Shown: positions 24,385 through 36,180 of the stretch, one piece after another
How positions within the stretch are numbered: the stretch's first letter is position 1
Layout of the letters: the number at the start of each line of letters is the position of its first letter
Source: Sordariomycetes sp. S80-01Y
Lineage: Eukaryota > Ascomycota > Sordariomycetes
Assembly: GCA_037042185.1 (NCBI GenBank)
Contig: JAXQJY010000020.1
Span: forward strand, 761,872-825,871
DNA length: 64,000 bases
Direction of reading: 5' to 3'
Notes under the pieces: generated by a model
Database searches by the model: none
What the model was told of the DNA's origin: nothing
The model's input: only the letters and a program-made list of their open reading frames with translations
Position numbers and translations under genes: made by a program

Positions 24385-25965
24385 TCACAATTTAGAAGTC
24401 CGCCGATGCTGCGCCGCCATCTTCACAAAATCACCCAGAAGGAATTGACAGGACGCCATCTCTCCCAAAGAATCATCCATCTTCAATCTCTCCATAACAA
24501 TCCTCTCCCCTGCAAACATGACGCTAACCTCCCCGTTCTTCCACATCGGCATCAATGTAATCTCGCCACGTGGCGGAACTCGTCCGATATACGGCTCGCG
24601 GAACGCTTCACACGTTCCAAGTCCAGTGCCCCAGTCCTCTAGCACGGACTGCCCGGAACGCGTGTGATCGGTAGCGAGTGCATCAAGCGGTCCCTTGGGG
24701 ATGATACCTGGGTTGAGGGGGTGCATTTGGGCGATCGATAACATGTCGCGGAATTTGGACTCGCTCCAGTTGGTATTACTGCCTCGGATTGCCATCGCTG
24801 CTCTGGCGAGAGATTCGGGTGTTGCATGGGCTTGTTGCGTGTCGATTGTCGTGCATGCCGGGAAAAGGTCAACACAAGTGGGAAGGTAGTTCAAGGGTAA
24901 AGGGGGCGTGAGACGTTGACGAACGCTACCAGCGTAAACGATGCGCGTTGTATCAGGTATTGGTTCTGGTCCCGAAGACCCTGGTGCATATTTTGCAGTA
25001 ATGAATCGTTGCCAGGCGAAGCCGGTCAGGCAGTCGATCGATGAAAGTTTCATGCCCTCTGGTGAAGAGCTCAGAGCTACGCGCTTGAGCTTTTGGATGG
25101 ATGAAGCTGGGAAGGTCCACACAGAGACGGATATCTCGCGAAGATCGTCCTCGGGCGAGGCTGCAATGTCTTCATCTGTGAGGCGGGCCTTTGTGAAGAT
25201 CTTTTGCATGTTTTCAGCCATCTTTTCAGGGTCTCGGGGGTCGAGCAGGTCCCAATGCTCGAGCTTCTCGGCCCCAGCTGCTATCTTATCGAGGTCAAAC
25301 TCAGGCTGGGCATTTGACACCAAATGAGAGCGATCCAGAAGATAAGCAGGCATCTTTTCCGGTAGGGGAGGCTCGGGTCGATTGTGTGCTCTAGCGTTGG
25401 CGACAGCTTTTGTGTTTTGTGCCCAGGATTGCATGAGATCCATACACTGAACAAGGTCACACATTGCATGTGAAATAGACATGACCAATACTATGCCACC
25501 CTTAATGACATTGAACTGGGGTGCAAGGACAGGATCACCAGTCTGAACACTTGGGAAATCCGTTGGACGCAGTTTGCTCAGGCCATCCTGATCACCATCA
25601 GCGAACGGCCAGCCAAACTTTCGGAACTCGGAATAGGAGGGCATATCCCCATCATCCCTGTGGTCGCAATATTTAAACGTCGCACCAGCCTTTGGCGCTG
25701 GGAGGATTTCGATGGAATTGCGTCCTGTTTCGTCCTTGATGAACCTGCCGGATAGATGTGGTTGTGCATATAAGTAACGTGCGAGACCCCGTTTGCAATT
25801 CTCGTATAGCTGAAGAGGATTTGCTTCTGGCTCCAAGGGGAAGAAGTGCACTGGGGATGGATAGACTGCTGCGGTTAGGTTGTCGAGCGTAGACAGTCTG
25901 ATGACTTTGGCTCGTACTGGGCCTGCGGGCTCAACCCACGAGTTTGGTACTGTTGATCCGGGCAT
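24385..25965 (-). CDS. BAHD-family acyl-CoA-dependent acyltransferase (first of a divergent pair)
   Basis: Single exon, 526 residues. The start at 25965 is the first true ATG and gives MPGSTVPNSW; the open frame extends 49 codons further upstream only through non-ATG codons. The family signature HxxxD appears as SHAMCD (His166, Asp170), where His is the general base that transfers an acyl group from CoA to a hydroxyl or amine. The second family motif, DFGWG, is degenerate here (DWGTGLG near the C-terminus). Overall it resembles the trichothecene 3-O-acetyltransferase-like transferase group of fungi. No signal peptide, so cytosolic. It shares a 773-bp promoter region with another BAHD gene, which suggests coordinated expression. 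Substrate unknown. Confidence 0.88.
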   Translation of the reverse strand: MPGSTVPNSWVEPAGPVRAKVIRLSTLDNLTAAVYPSPVHFFPLEPEANPLQLYENCKRGLARYLYAQPHLSGRFIKDETGRNSIEILPAPKAGATFKYCDHRDDGDMPSYSEFRKFGWPFADGDQDGLSKLRPTDFPSVQTGDPVLAPQFNVIKGGIVLVMSISHAMCDLVQCMDLMQSWAQNTKAVANARAHNRPEPPLPEKMPAYLLDRSHLVSNAQPEFDLDKIAAGAEKLEHWDLLDPRDPEKMAENMQKIFTKARLTDEDIAASPEDDLREISVSVWTFPASSIQKLKRVALSSSPEGMKLSSIDCLTGFAWQRFITAKYAPGSSGPEPIPDTTRIVYAGSVRQRLTPPLPLNYLPTCVDLFPACTTIDTQQAHATPESLARAAMAIRGSNTNWSESKFRDMLSIAQMHPLNPGIIPKGPLDALATDHTRSGQSVLEDWGTGLGTCEAFREPYIGRVPPRGEITLMPMWKNGEVSVMFAGERIVMERLKMDDSLGEMASCQFLLGDFVKMAAQHRRTSKL

Positions 25966-26738
25966 TTTGCGAACTGTTGAGGCTCTCCAAAAGAATAACT
26001 CGAGCAGAGGGAATGATGTAGAAGAGAGAAAATTGCCCATAGAACCCGAATCAAACCCTGGCATCAACAGACAGCCCACCAGTATCTCGTTGCTCCTTCC
26101 ACCAAAGGTCACAGGGAAATCACATCAGAGAGGAAAATTACCGAGGTTTACGCCAAAAAAAGTCTCCAGCATCAGCAGACGCAATTTCTCAACCCTCTTC
26201 AGATAAGAAGATATCGAGATCGGCACATATTAACACCGACTTCGTGCATGCTTCGTCCCCACTTTGTGGGAGATCGTCACTTAGTGGATATAGGGTCACA
26301 TCATGTCCATGTCATTCGTCCCAGTAGGACGGGAGCAATTGCCGAGAAATTTGCATGATGGACCAAAACGATTAGGTTCTTTTCGAGTTTTGGGTTCCTG
26401 ACCGTCACAGTCGCAGGAACTGAGCTGGCCTTCAGCTTGGTGCTGCCCCTGACTAGGAGCTAGAAGGGTAAAGCTGACCCACATGATGTGTTGGGCGTGG
26501 TTTAGTCGGGATAAAGCCCCTTTGCGTTTGAGCTCGTTGGTTATCGAAGTATGTCATTGGGTAGGATTATCGACTGGAGGAGTAATGCAGTGATCAGGTT
26601 AGTGAGTTTTAACCCTTTGATTCCCGTAGCCTCGATATCGTGGACCCTCAATACTGTCCAACTCGCTCGAATTCCAATACTTCTGCTGCCACCAAGACCT
26701 TCCACATAACAGTGAAATGAAGGTACAGACAGCAGAAG
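25966..26738. promoter_or_regulatory. Divergent promoter between two BAHD acyltransferase genes
   Basis: The 773 bp separate two start codons facing away from each other. No conserved operator was recognised. The arrangement is the usual sign of co-regulated fungal metabolic genes. Confidence 0.5.
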
Positions 26739-28323
26739 ATGGCTGCAATAAGATCTGAGCGCTTCTTGCCGCCTAGCTCCCTCATCATCCTGAAGCCCCA
26801 TCCCTCCAGCCATGGGCAGGTGGTAAAACTCTCGGCCATCGACCAAATCGCTCCCCGAGACTACATGTCAATATGTCTCTTCTTCCGAACATCTTCAAGC
26901 ACAATCAAGGATCGAATCTTCAGCGTTCTCCATCAAGCCGTTTCCAGAACAGTCAGAGATATACCAGAGCTAGCATGCTGCGTGCAACAACGCGCGAATA
27001 ATTCCCGCGAGGAAGTTGAGCTACTCTTTGATGCGGAGAGGGGCGTTGAGCTTCATTACAAGGATTATGATTCGCCTGAGTTGAGGGATCTGTGGCAATG
27101 TGGGACGTTTGAAGAGTTGGAGCAGGAGCATTTTCCATTGAGCAAGATGCCGCGGAATTTGGTTTTCGGGACGTGTGGGAAGCTTGAGGGGGGCGTAAAG
27201 CTTCCATCTTTGATATTGCAGGCGAACTTCATCCCCGGTGGGGTGATTTTGGGAGGCTGTTTGCATGTAAGTCTTTCAATGTTTGGCACCGGCGTGCTGC
27301 TCGATAGTGCATCAATCAAGGTTACCCGGGGAATCACTAATGAGTTTATAGCACGTTGCAGGCGATGGTCGGTGCAACTTTATGTTGTGGTCTTCTATAG
27401 GCGCCCACTTTGAAGCAATCTCAGATGGCCTGGCTATGAAACAATTTACACCGGTTCGCTTCCTGGAGCGAAATGCCCTGGTACAGGGTGACACCAGCGC
27501 AACCCTCGAGGAACACCCTGACTGGAAGATTGCCCATGGCATAACACAGGTCTTGAACCCGACAAATTGCAACGTCAACGAGAACACGACATACGAATAT
27601 GCCACTTATTTCATCTCATCCGAAAAGCTGTCATCTTTGAAGAAACAGTTTTCTGCACTTTCTCCCGAGACCAAGCTGGGGACAGTCGACGTATTGGGAG
27701 CTTTTCTTTGGCGGCATGTCGTCCTGGCAAGAAACATTGATCCCCAAAAGTACCCCGAAGCAAAGCTCGCTGTCACGATTGATGCGCGAGGTCGTATGAG
27801 TGGACGGATGGTTCCATCTACTTACTGGGGCAACTTTGCAGAGCCGAATGCGGTGGCCAGACTTCCAATTGCAACCCTCCAGCAGAACTTATGCCTGCTA
27901 TCAGCAGCATCTAAAAAGAAATCGGGAAATGCCTACCACGAAGCAGCAAAACGAATCCGAAACGCAATAGCTGCAGTAGACGACACAGCAGTCAGGCGCC
28001 TCGTCGGTCTCTTGAACCAAATGCCCAAGAGCACGACCCTAACATGGAACGCTGACCGATGTCCTGGACCAGACATGCTCATTGTATGCATCCAGGGTCA
28101 CGGATACAATGACATTCATTTCGGCCAAGAACTTGGATACCCGTCAGCGTTGAGGGTCACAGTTGGAGATACAGAGGGCAAACCTGATGGTCGGTGCCTA
28201 ATTCTTCCACCAAGACGGATTGATGGAAAGGGGCTTGAGATTTCGTTGCAGTATCATAGCGCCACGTTGAAAAGATTGGAGGACAATAAGGAGTTTTCCG
28301 AGGTTTTTGTAAGGAGAAATTAA
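26739..28323 (+). CDS. BAHD-family acyl-CoA-dependent acyltransferase (second of a divergent pair)
   Basis: Two exons, 26739-27266 and 27352-28323, giving 499 residues. The 85-bp intron (GTAAGT..TTATAG) falls exactly inside the active-site motif: exon 1 ends LH and exon 2 begins HVAGDG, so HxxxD (His177, Asp181) is assembled only after splicing. Early LSAIDQIAPRDY and C-terminal HFGQELGYPSALR (the DFGWG position) match the fungal O-acetyltransferases related to ergot-alkaloid enzymes. It is only distantly similar to its divergent neighbour, so the pair is not a recent tandem copy. It probably acylates a hydroxyl of a small metabolite in the cytosol. Unspliced reading from 27382 would lack the catalytic His. 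Confidence 0.88.
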
Positions 28324-29750
28324 CGAGCTACTTGACAAATATGCAGATAATCTGCTGAGAACTGTAGCATCGCCGAGGACAATACCAAGCAGTACTTTGA
28401 TGCTTCCCACTGACTGTATTTGGACTATAGGTTTTATCCCATGAAGAGACTGATACATTGATATCCAAGGCACAGTGTAGTAGACTACGCGTAATTGTTA
28501 CATGATCACATCACTAGAAATCTGGTTATGTTGGTTCAACAAATCAGAGCTCCAAGAAATGCGGCTCCGTGGGTGTCAAAACAATAGGGGGTAAGTTGAT
28601 AAATCGCGTGTCACTATCTCCCAATGTTTCTCAGGGTCACGAGGGCTGAGAAGCCGTACCCGCCATTTTTTCCAAAAGATATGACCTAGTCACATCTTAT
28701 TTTGTTACAAGGTGGCGCTACGGTCATACCTCCCTACGGGATGATTTGCTGTAGGGTAGGTAAAGCAGGCTCTCGGTCCGTGACGCGGATGATGTCGGGT
28801 TACAAGTGCGGGAGGAACAGATCCGAATCTCACGATCTCTTAGCCCCGTAGCACGGACGGGACTAACATAAGAAGGTCAGTTTGAAGGCTAAAGAAGAAT
28901 TCATAAAGAAAATTTAGGCATTGGGACTTCGGCCTGTGAGGAAGGTATATTTGTTGAACTAGTACTTAGTAGTAATAGCCTTGTGTATGTGATGTGTTGT
29001 TTTCACTAAGGGAAGACCATTCACAGCCAGAATCAGGGGTTTAAACGCAGGACTATGTGGGGCGACTGCTATCTCAACGATATCTCTCTGCAGCTCGAGT
29101 CACGAGTAATACTTGGCATCACCTCCGAAGAGCCCAAGCCAGCCTCTGTCCTCCAGCGTCAGCGTGCCATTCGGCAGTGGCCATTTCCGTCCCTGTTCCC
29201 CTTCGTCCCCGCTATGGCTGTGGCTGTAGCTGTAACGTACTGATTATCCCTTGCTACCTGCATATTTAGGCACGGAAGTTGCCGGGGCGTCGAATGTGCA
29301 CTTTTCTGTTGCCCACTCACTCAGGTGGGCCACTCCTGTGTACCGACACATGCGTCGGCCGTCTACCATACGAAGTAAAGCAAAGGCTTATCCTTTCTGG
29401 TTTTATCTGGCAGACTCCGCAACCTTGCAAGAGATGCCTCACGGCCCACGTGGACCGGAGAGACCATTGGCGAACAGCCCAGTTCATCGCCGAAGCCCAA
29501 CGGCCGCCGATTGGTCTGTACGGGTTTATCTCATCTTATCTGATCCGCTGATCGATCATCCACAGCTGGAGCCACGAATTGTCCTTGTCGTCAGAGCCTG
29601 GTCAGCACGCCAGCTGAGATCATCCGATGTCGGCTCGGCAGAAGATGCCGAGGTGGATTATGGTGGGATGGCTATAAGAGAATATCTCCGACGTACACAT
29701 CAATCATCATCCACACTCTTCTCAGTGTCCCTCTGCCGTATCAAATTGAA
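28324..29750. other. Intergenic region containing an LTR-like remnant
   Basis: Apart from the repeat at about 28703-28960, only chance frames are seen. One runs 29251-29958 (+), overlapping the next gene in another frame. The last 100 bp are the promoter of the arylsulfotransferase-like gene. Confidence 0.45.
28703..28960 (+). repeat. Diverged copy of the dispersed LTR-like repeat
   Basis: Starts TGTTACAAGG. It shares AGGGTAGGTA, a TCGGT block and AAGTGCG with the copy at 42782, with exactly the same 58-bp spacing from the first to the last block. Ends are approximate. This copy retains more GC than the one at 62476. Confidence 0.5.
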
Positions 29751-31332
29751 ATGCGCTGCCTTTCAACTGCGCTGGCCGGCCTGGTCATTCTGTTGGAAGT
29801 TCAGGCATCGTGCAACACTACCTGGCCATGGCAATCATACCGCACCACCACGGCCGACCCGCCCTCCCTCGCGATCACCAAGTCGGGCGAGACAGCCCCC
29901 GGATACCTCTTTTTTGACCAGAACGGCCCCCAGGCGCACAACTACAGCCTCTATATAATGTCCGAGAAAAACGACCTGATTTGGGCCAGCCCGTTTGGTG
30001 GCTACAGCGCGTTCAAGCCGCAGTACCTCCGCGGCGAGCCGGTCCTGACCTTTATGAATGGCATCAGCTTCAGCGAGCCCTTTGGCTTCGCCTACGGCAT
30101 TATCCAGATCCTGGATAATACGTACGATAGCATCTACAACATCTCCTTGACCGTTGACCAGGGGAACTTTCAGGCCAAGGGTGGCTTCAATGAGTCGTTG
30201 CTGTACTCGTGGATCGACATGCATGAGGCGCGCATCACCAAGCATGACACCATGCTTGTCACACTGTACAACGTCACGCAGTACGATCTGAGCACCATTG
30301 GCGGCCCAAAAGATGGATGGGTGACGGATTCCCTCTTCTACGAGATTGACATTGTCACGAACGAGGTTCTTTTCACGTGGAGCGCTCTGGATCACATCGA
30401 CGAGATTCCTCTGGACGATGTTACACAGTTCTACCCGCTGGAGGAGTATGGCAGGAATCAAACCTTACCATACGGATACTTCCACATCAATTCGGTGGAT
30501 AAGTTTGAGGACGGCTCATACTTGGTGTCGTCGCGGTTCTTCTGTTCTGTATTCCGCATTGATCCTGACGGTCACGTTGAATGGACGCTGCAGGTCAATA
30601 CCTTCAACATACATACACAGGCATCTGGTTACTGACGAGAAGCAGGGAAAAACTGGCGGCGACTTTAAGATCGGCCCCGAAATTTCATTTCGCTACCAAC
30701 ATGACGCTCGGATTCGCAGCGAGTCGGCCGATGGCGTCGACATTAGCTTATTCAACAACGACAATTCCGATGTCACATACGGTGTCAACGAGACGGATGG
30801 TCTGTTCCTACATCTCGACACGAATAATATGAAGGTCAGCCTGACCCGCCAGCTGTTCGATCCCAAGGACCCCATCTACGCCGCTTCGCAGGGCAACCTT
30901 CAGGTCCTGCCCCAGGGCCACGACCTGATGAGCTATGGCTCTACGCCCAAGATGAAGGAGTTCAGTCCCAGTGGCAAGGTGCTCATGACTGTTCAATTCG
31001 GCTGCGGAGACGGCGAGATCTTCACGTACCGCGGCTACAAGTCGCCGTGGGTTGGTCTGCCCAAGGATCCTCCGAGTTTCTACAGCTGTCATGCAGATGA
31101 CGATAAGACGGCGATATACGCAAGCTGGAATGGCGCGACAGAGAGTAGATATTGGAGTGTGTTTGCTGGCGAGAGTGAGGACAAGCTCGAGAACATCAAG
31201 ACCGTGAAGAAAGATGGCTTTGAGACGATGTTTCACATTGACGGTAGCCATGCATTTGTCCAGGTCGAGGCCTGCGGAGATACCATCAAGTGCAGGAAGT
31301 CCAGTGTCATCACACCACAGGGTGATTGTTAA
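29751..31332 (+). CDS. Secreted arylsulfotransferase-like protein (ASST/Arylsulfotran_2)
   Basis: Two exons, 29751-30593 and 30646-31332, giving 509 residues. The 52-bp intron has an ACTGAC branch site and joins EWTLQ to GKTGGDF, keeping the motif unbroken. A clear signal peptide is followed by a beta-propeller-like series. Segments such as GYLFFDQNG, SWIDMHEARIT, YGYFHINSVDKFEDGSYLVS and RYQHDARI are typical of the fungal arylsulfotransferase family. The bacterial archetype moves sulfate between phenols through an active-site His, and HEAR/HINS/QHDAR are candidate His positions here. Several N-glycosylation sequons (NYS, NIS, NES, NVT, NQT) agree with secretion. Whether the fungal proteins catalyse sulfate transfer is not established. 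Confidence 0.85.
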
Positions 31333-31698
31333 ACTCACCAAGCAGCCATACTTGTTAGTACCCAATGCCTTTATATTGGGTATGTGATACAAGTGCACCT
31401 ACGTCCTATAGCCGCTTCATCGCCCCATGTTCAGTCTCCAGGGTTGGACCTATGCTTAGGCGATAAGTCTTTGGCGTTCTGGTTTGTACGATCTATGGAG
31501 TAGGTGAAATAGGTTTCTGTTTATCCGTAGTACGTTATGGTTATAATTACGAGATTAGCAAGTAGAGTATTATCAAATGCACTATTCAATTGATTAAGGT
31601 GTTCTCAGCAAGCTGAGAAAATGGATCGATCTGTTATTTCAGTTGCTGAGCCCTGTGTCGTGTCTGACATGTCAGAGCTCCTAGTCACACGCTATGAT
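31333..31698. other. Convergent 3' intergenic region
   Basis: The 366 bp lie between the stop codons of the arylsulfotransferase-like gene and the MFS gene, which point at each other. AT-rich, no feature seen. Confidence 0.5.
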
Positions 31699-33324
31699 TT
31701 ACTCTTCACTGTCTTCCGTGAGCTCTGGTACCTTAGGAACCAACCACCAGCACATGGCGCCCCCTATTATCAGCCCAAGAATCACGGGTTGAAGTACCTG
31801 CACGCCTGCCCGGGTGGCGATCAGCCCTGTCAGGGACGGGAAGATCGCTGCGCCGGCCTGAGCCAGCACAAATATGAATCCTAATATTGGTCAAGTGCTC
31901 AGCTATAGCCCCAACAGCGGTGACAATGTTATATGAGCGGTAGTCTACGTACCTAATGCTGTGGACTGGATCTTGCGAGGGAATATCCTGGATGCTACGC
32001 TCATGCCCGTCGCGAAGAAGGGGCCGAAGAAGAAGCCCATCAGGGAGAAAGCAATGGCACTCGCAATGATGTTCGGCACGAGCCAGAAGAGGAGCTGCAA
32101 TGCCAGGCAGACAAAGCTGAGAATCATTATGGAGCGCCGCTCGCCGAATCTATGCGTCGGCTCCGCCAGGATTAAACGGCCAAGAAAGAGGCCGCCCCAG
32201 AAACCTGTCGGGACGTAGCCCATTTGATCGACGGCACCGTCACGATGCTTAATGAGATACTCAACCACCCAGCCTGTAAACAAAAATGAGGTTCGTTGTC
32301 AGACGCCTGAGAAACAAGGATGGAAAATGGTGCAAGGGTGCGCAAGCTTACCTCCAGCAGCCGACCAGGCGCCACAGTTGAAGAGGTAGAAGCCGCCGAT
32401 GAGCCACAGGCTCTTCATTCTGACAAGCTGCCCAATTTCTCCTAGAGCGTCCTTATTTTAACGTCGCTCATTAGCGTCTCCCATGTTTTCAAGTGTACTG
32501 GATCTCCCGAATGGCACCGATGCGCGGCTCTTCCATCCCGACAGAGGATTACCAAATGCGACTAGCATGCCGAAGAGATTTAGAGCATGGATAGCAATCA
32601 GCGGATAGTACGCCACTCTCCAAGGTTCTATGCCGCGTGGTTCTGGTTGTCCTGATCCCGCTGCAGTAGCGACAGCGGTGGCGATGAGCGGTCCAATGAA
32701 GCAGCCCAGAGCGAACATAGCATGGATGAAGCCGAGGCAGCGATGGGCGCTGGGCAAGGTGCCGGCCCATGCATTGGCGTGTGAGTCTTGGTAGGCCATG
32801 CCGAGGGCCTGAACGGCGAAGCTGACAAAGAAGAGTGGCTGAGGCGCCCATGGCCGGAGACATTGCGCTAGCAGCTGGATGATTGCGCCTAAGGTGAGCA
32901 ACGCCGAGAAGGACAATTTGGCCGAGAGGAAGGGATTGGTGGCCGCGGCCAGTAGCCATCCCGCGAAGATGGACGCATAACTGGAGTTCTTCGTCAGGTC
33001 TAAGATTCTACATGGTTAGGGAACAGTCAGAACCACGCACATGATGGCTACTTCTCCGGTCCCGATGGTGAAGGACTGAATGATATATGGCAGCAGGGGA
33101 CCGAGAGTGGCTCCGTCGATTCCGGCGCAGAGGAAGGAAAATCCAGCTGTCAGAACTTTGAACCTTGGAACCAACTGTCCAAATTGCGCTGGTGCCTCTG
33201 CCCCCGAGCCAGGCCGCTCAGGAGCCCCAGGTAGGCCATGGGCAGTGGGGTCGAGCGCGCCCAGCTCATGGCTGGCCGCACAGGCTACCTCGGGCTGGGT
33301 CCCGGCGATCGTGGTGGTCAACAT
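31699..33324 (-). CDS. Major facilitator superfamily transporter (fucose-permease/FHS-like)
   Basis: Five exons on the minus strand: 33041-33324, 32499-32980, 32352-32441, 31953-32273, 31699-31880, giving 452 residues. Two introns are not obvious. A 60-bp one (donor GTGCGT) joins VAII to YASIFAGWLL. A 57-bp one (GTACAC, branch GCTAATG, acceptor CTCTAG) removes the only in-frame stop, TAA at 32458-32460. A cytoplasmic N-terminus of about 55 residues precedes about 12 hydrophobic helices. FAGWLLAAATN and the second-half GFWGGLFLGRL with FGERRS are typical of the sugar-permease-like branch. Plasma-membrane uptake or export is likely; substrate unknown. If the 57-bp intron is not real the gene would be a pseudogene. 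Confidence 0.82.
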
Positions 33325-34777
33325 GCTCAGACTGGGGCGATTCAGGCAGGCATGAACCTAGCTTCTTGATCAGAAGCGCACGACGGCACAGCGGCGGCAA
33401 CGGTGTGAAAGGTAGCTACACTTTGACTTAGTGGAGCCCATTCGGCCTGTGGCTTTGATAGCGCGATATCTGGCAGTGTGTGCCACACGTGACGTGGCAC
33501 AACCCCGCCCACCTCAGATGTCCTGTCCCTAAAGTGCTTCGACCTTAGAAAGAGAGCAGCTCCATAAGTTATGTCACCCCTGTCCTCGCCCTCTGATCGC
33601 GGAACAGATCCGCTGTCCGAGACTCATTTAGGGGATCGATGACGACGGCATTTGCGCGCAATTAAATGGCGCTAAGAAGTCATCGCTACTAGCATTTCAC
33701 GGCGACTTCGTCACCGCTGAACCAGAGAATTCCCTGCTGTGGGGTCCACGTGGTGTTTGAAAAGGGGGTGGTAGTTAACTATCTTCGAAGTGCTTCAACC
33801 TGGACAGTCGAACTTTGACACCCAATTTTAGCGAAGAACGAAGAAGCTTTGCAACCGAGGTTGTAAAGTCAAGGCTGTTGCGGGAGAAGGAACATCAGAA
33901 CATCAATCAATTCAATGAGAGACAGGTCAACCATCACTGCGTGGATTTATGTTTGATGTTGAGGGTCATGGAGTTTGAGTACCATGGAGTGTTCCATTTG
34001 CAAGAAAGATTGATTGAAACTGGGATGTTGTCCTCGCATGGCACGAACCCAGATGAACGCTTAATGACAGCGGTAAGTAGAGTCTTAATTGCAGAGACCT
34101 GCTCCACCAAACTTGTCCTACTGCTGGCGACATCACCGAACAATCACCTGCGTGGCCACTCTCGACAGCTACTGGTCGAATAGCAAGAGTGAGCTTAACA
34201 GATCATTTCTATATCTGTGAAACCATTTGCTGTGTACATTATAGGCTAAGTACAAGCGCTAGCACCACCGAGTCCGGAAGCAAGGCGTTCCGAGGAAATA
34301 AATCTGGGGTTGGGCATGCATGGGCCTCGGCACTTACTTGCGGAGGTTGCAGCGATCTCTTGGCAACCCCGGAAAAAAGGCCGTCAGGGGTCTTCAATGG
34401 ACGACTTCACTGAGCTAACCCACAATGACGAACGTCGAGAGGTCGCTTGATCGGCGTCCTGAACGACCTCCAGTCTTGTGTGTCCCAAATGGTACCCAGC
34501 AACTGAGACCTAGATTTGTAAATGCATTAGCTCGCGGGGTTCACGCAAAGGAAGCTCTTCTTGGTTAGGAGACTGCAAATATTGCTAAAATGCTTCTCGT
34601 GACTGGCCAGAGATAGGTCTGGACGAATGGAAGACGATATTTGTCATCCTCGGATGAGTCCTCTGTTCCCAAGTTGCGAAGGACTTATAAGACGTCGTTA
34701 TCCATCGTTACTCTCCATGCTTCATATCGTTTACTCAATATCACTATAATAGGCTACCTGACGACACAATCTAACAA
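33325..34777. other. Intergenic region with no recognised gene
   Basis: Divergent region between the MFS and peroxygenase genes. The longest frame (33815-34183, 122 codons) begins at TTG and has no domain. A 97-bp block before 34778 should be the peroxygenase promoter. Confidence 0.4.
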
Positions 34778-36180
34778 ATGAGGAGACAAGTGATTGCAAC
34801 TCTGGCCCTTGCGGAGGCTGCCGCTGCATGGCCCAGTTTCCAGCCTCGTAAGTATATCCCCGGACTCGTAAACGATCGCGCAGCTAAATTGGATAAGGCC
34901 AAGCTGTCCCAGAGATTGTGCCATTCCCTGAACACCCGGGCTTACCCAACCATGCGCTCTTTGATGAGTTCGACCCTGAAGAACAGCTGGTTGACGTTCA
35001 CGGCGATCACGAATACCAAGACCCAGGCCCGAACGATATCCGTGGGCCTTGTCCAGGACTGAACGCTGCTGCCAATCACAACTACCTACCACGCTCAGGT
35101 ATTGCCACCCTCGAGACAGTCAATACCGGTCTCTGGGAAGCCTTCGGCCTTGACAATACTGCCACGCAGTTCCTGCAACAGACAACAACATTCTTCGACG
35201 GAGATCCTCTGTCTCAGAAATGGTCTATTGGCTTCGCCTCCGATGATGTCTCTCTTCTGGGCCCCGTTCAAGAGTTGCTGCTGGGTAGACCTACGGGCAT
35301 CTGCGCCTACGGCCATCTCAAATCCGAGGGTGACGCGTCTATCACCCGGGGCGACTTTTTTGCACCCACTATGAATTCAAACTGCGCATCGTACAGCCAG
35401 TTCTACAACGAGCTGCTGGAGCTGTCCAACGAGCGCGCAGACGGCCTCATTACAGCCCCGGTCCTGGCTGAACACCAGCATAATCGCAAACTACACTCCA
35501 TCGCCACCAACCCTAATTACTTCTCTCCCGCCTTTGCTGGTGTTGCCTTCACGCCTGCTGCACATACGTTTGTTTGGGCTCTGATGGCAAACCATTCTTC
35601 GGAGCACCCGCGAGGTTTTCTCGAACATAACGTGCTCGATGATTTCTTCTCCTATAAGCTCAAGGAGGATGGAACCCGCGAGTACACCTATGGAAAAGAT
35701 CGCATTCCCGAGAACTGGTACCGCCGCAGCCACAAGGATCCCTGGACGCTGCCAGATATTCTCCTCGGGGTGGCGTCCCAATGCCTTGCGTTCCCTTCTA
35801 CGTGCAAGGTTGGAGGAAACACGGGCGAGGTGAATTCGTTCTCCGGCGTGGACTTGGGCGACATCTCGGGCGGTCTCGTCAATACGTTTGAGGACTTATC
35901 TGATCCGGAGAGACTAGGCTGCTTCATATCACAGAATATCCAGGCTGAAGCACCTTCGTCTTTGGAAAAGATTTTCACTGGCGCCCTGCTAAAGGAGGCT
36001 CTTGGTCTTATCGATTCGAAGCTTGTGCCGGCTCTTGCTGGCCTAGGCGAATGCCCGAATCTTCCACCTGGAAAGGGTGTCAACCAGTACTCTGAAAAGT
36101 TCCCGGGTGCTAACGTGCCTTCGGAGGGACCGCGTTCTGATACGGCGAAGGACAGTGACGGGTACCCGGATATTGAATAG
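34778..36180 (+). CDS. Heme-thiolate peroxidase / unspecific peroxygenase (chloroperoxidase family)
   Basis: Two exons, 34778-34847 and 34913-36180, giving 445 residues. The 65-bp GTAAGT..CCCAG intron links the signal-peptide exon to FPEHPGLPNHA. A short secretory leader is followed by the hallmark PCP motif in RGPCPGLNAAANHNYLPRSG, where Cys70 is the axial heme ligand. Family-2 peroxidases use hydrogen peroxide to hydroxylate, epoxidise or halogenate small molecules without a reductase. The length places it in the long group of peroxygenases rather than the short 250-residue type. Many acidic C-terminal residues follow. It could oxidise extracellular aromatics or tailor a secreted metabolite. 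The reading frame is intact. Confidence 0.9.

Noticed and set aside
25966-26112. 49-residue N-terminal extension of the BAHD protein
   Set aside because: It begins at GTG and the ATG at 25965 gives the usual family start.
29251-29958. 235-codon frame overlapping the arylsulfotransferase-like gene
   Set aside because: Basic, low-complexity composition and overlap with a clear signal-peptide gene in another frame indicate a shadow.
32458-32460. In-frame TAA in the MFS gene, first read as a nonsense mutation
   Set aside because: It falls inside a 57-bp stretch with GT..AG borders and a GCTAATG branch-like site whose removal keeps frame and joins two transporter segments, so it is more likely intronic.
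33815-34183. 122-codon plus-strand frame between the MFS and peroxygenase genes
   Set aside because: Starts at TTG, no domain and no coding-like pattern beyond being open.
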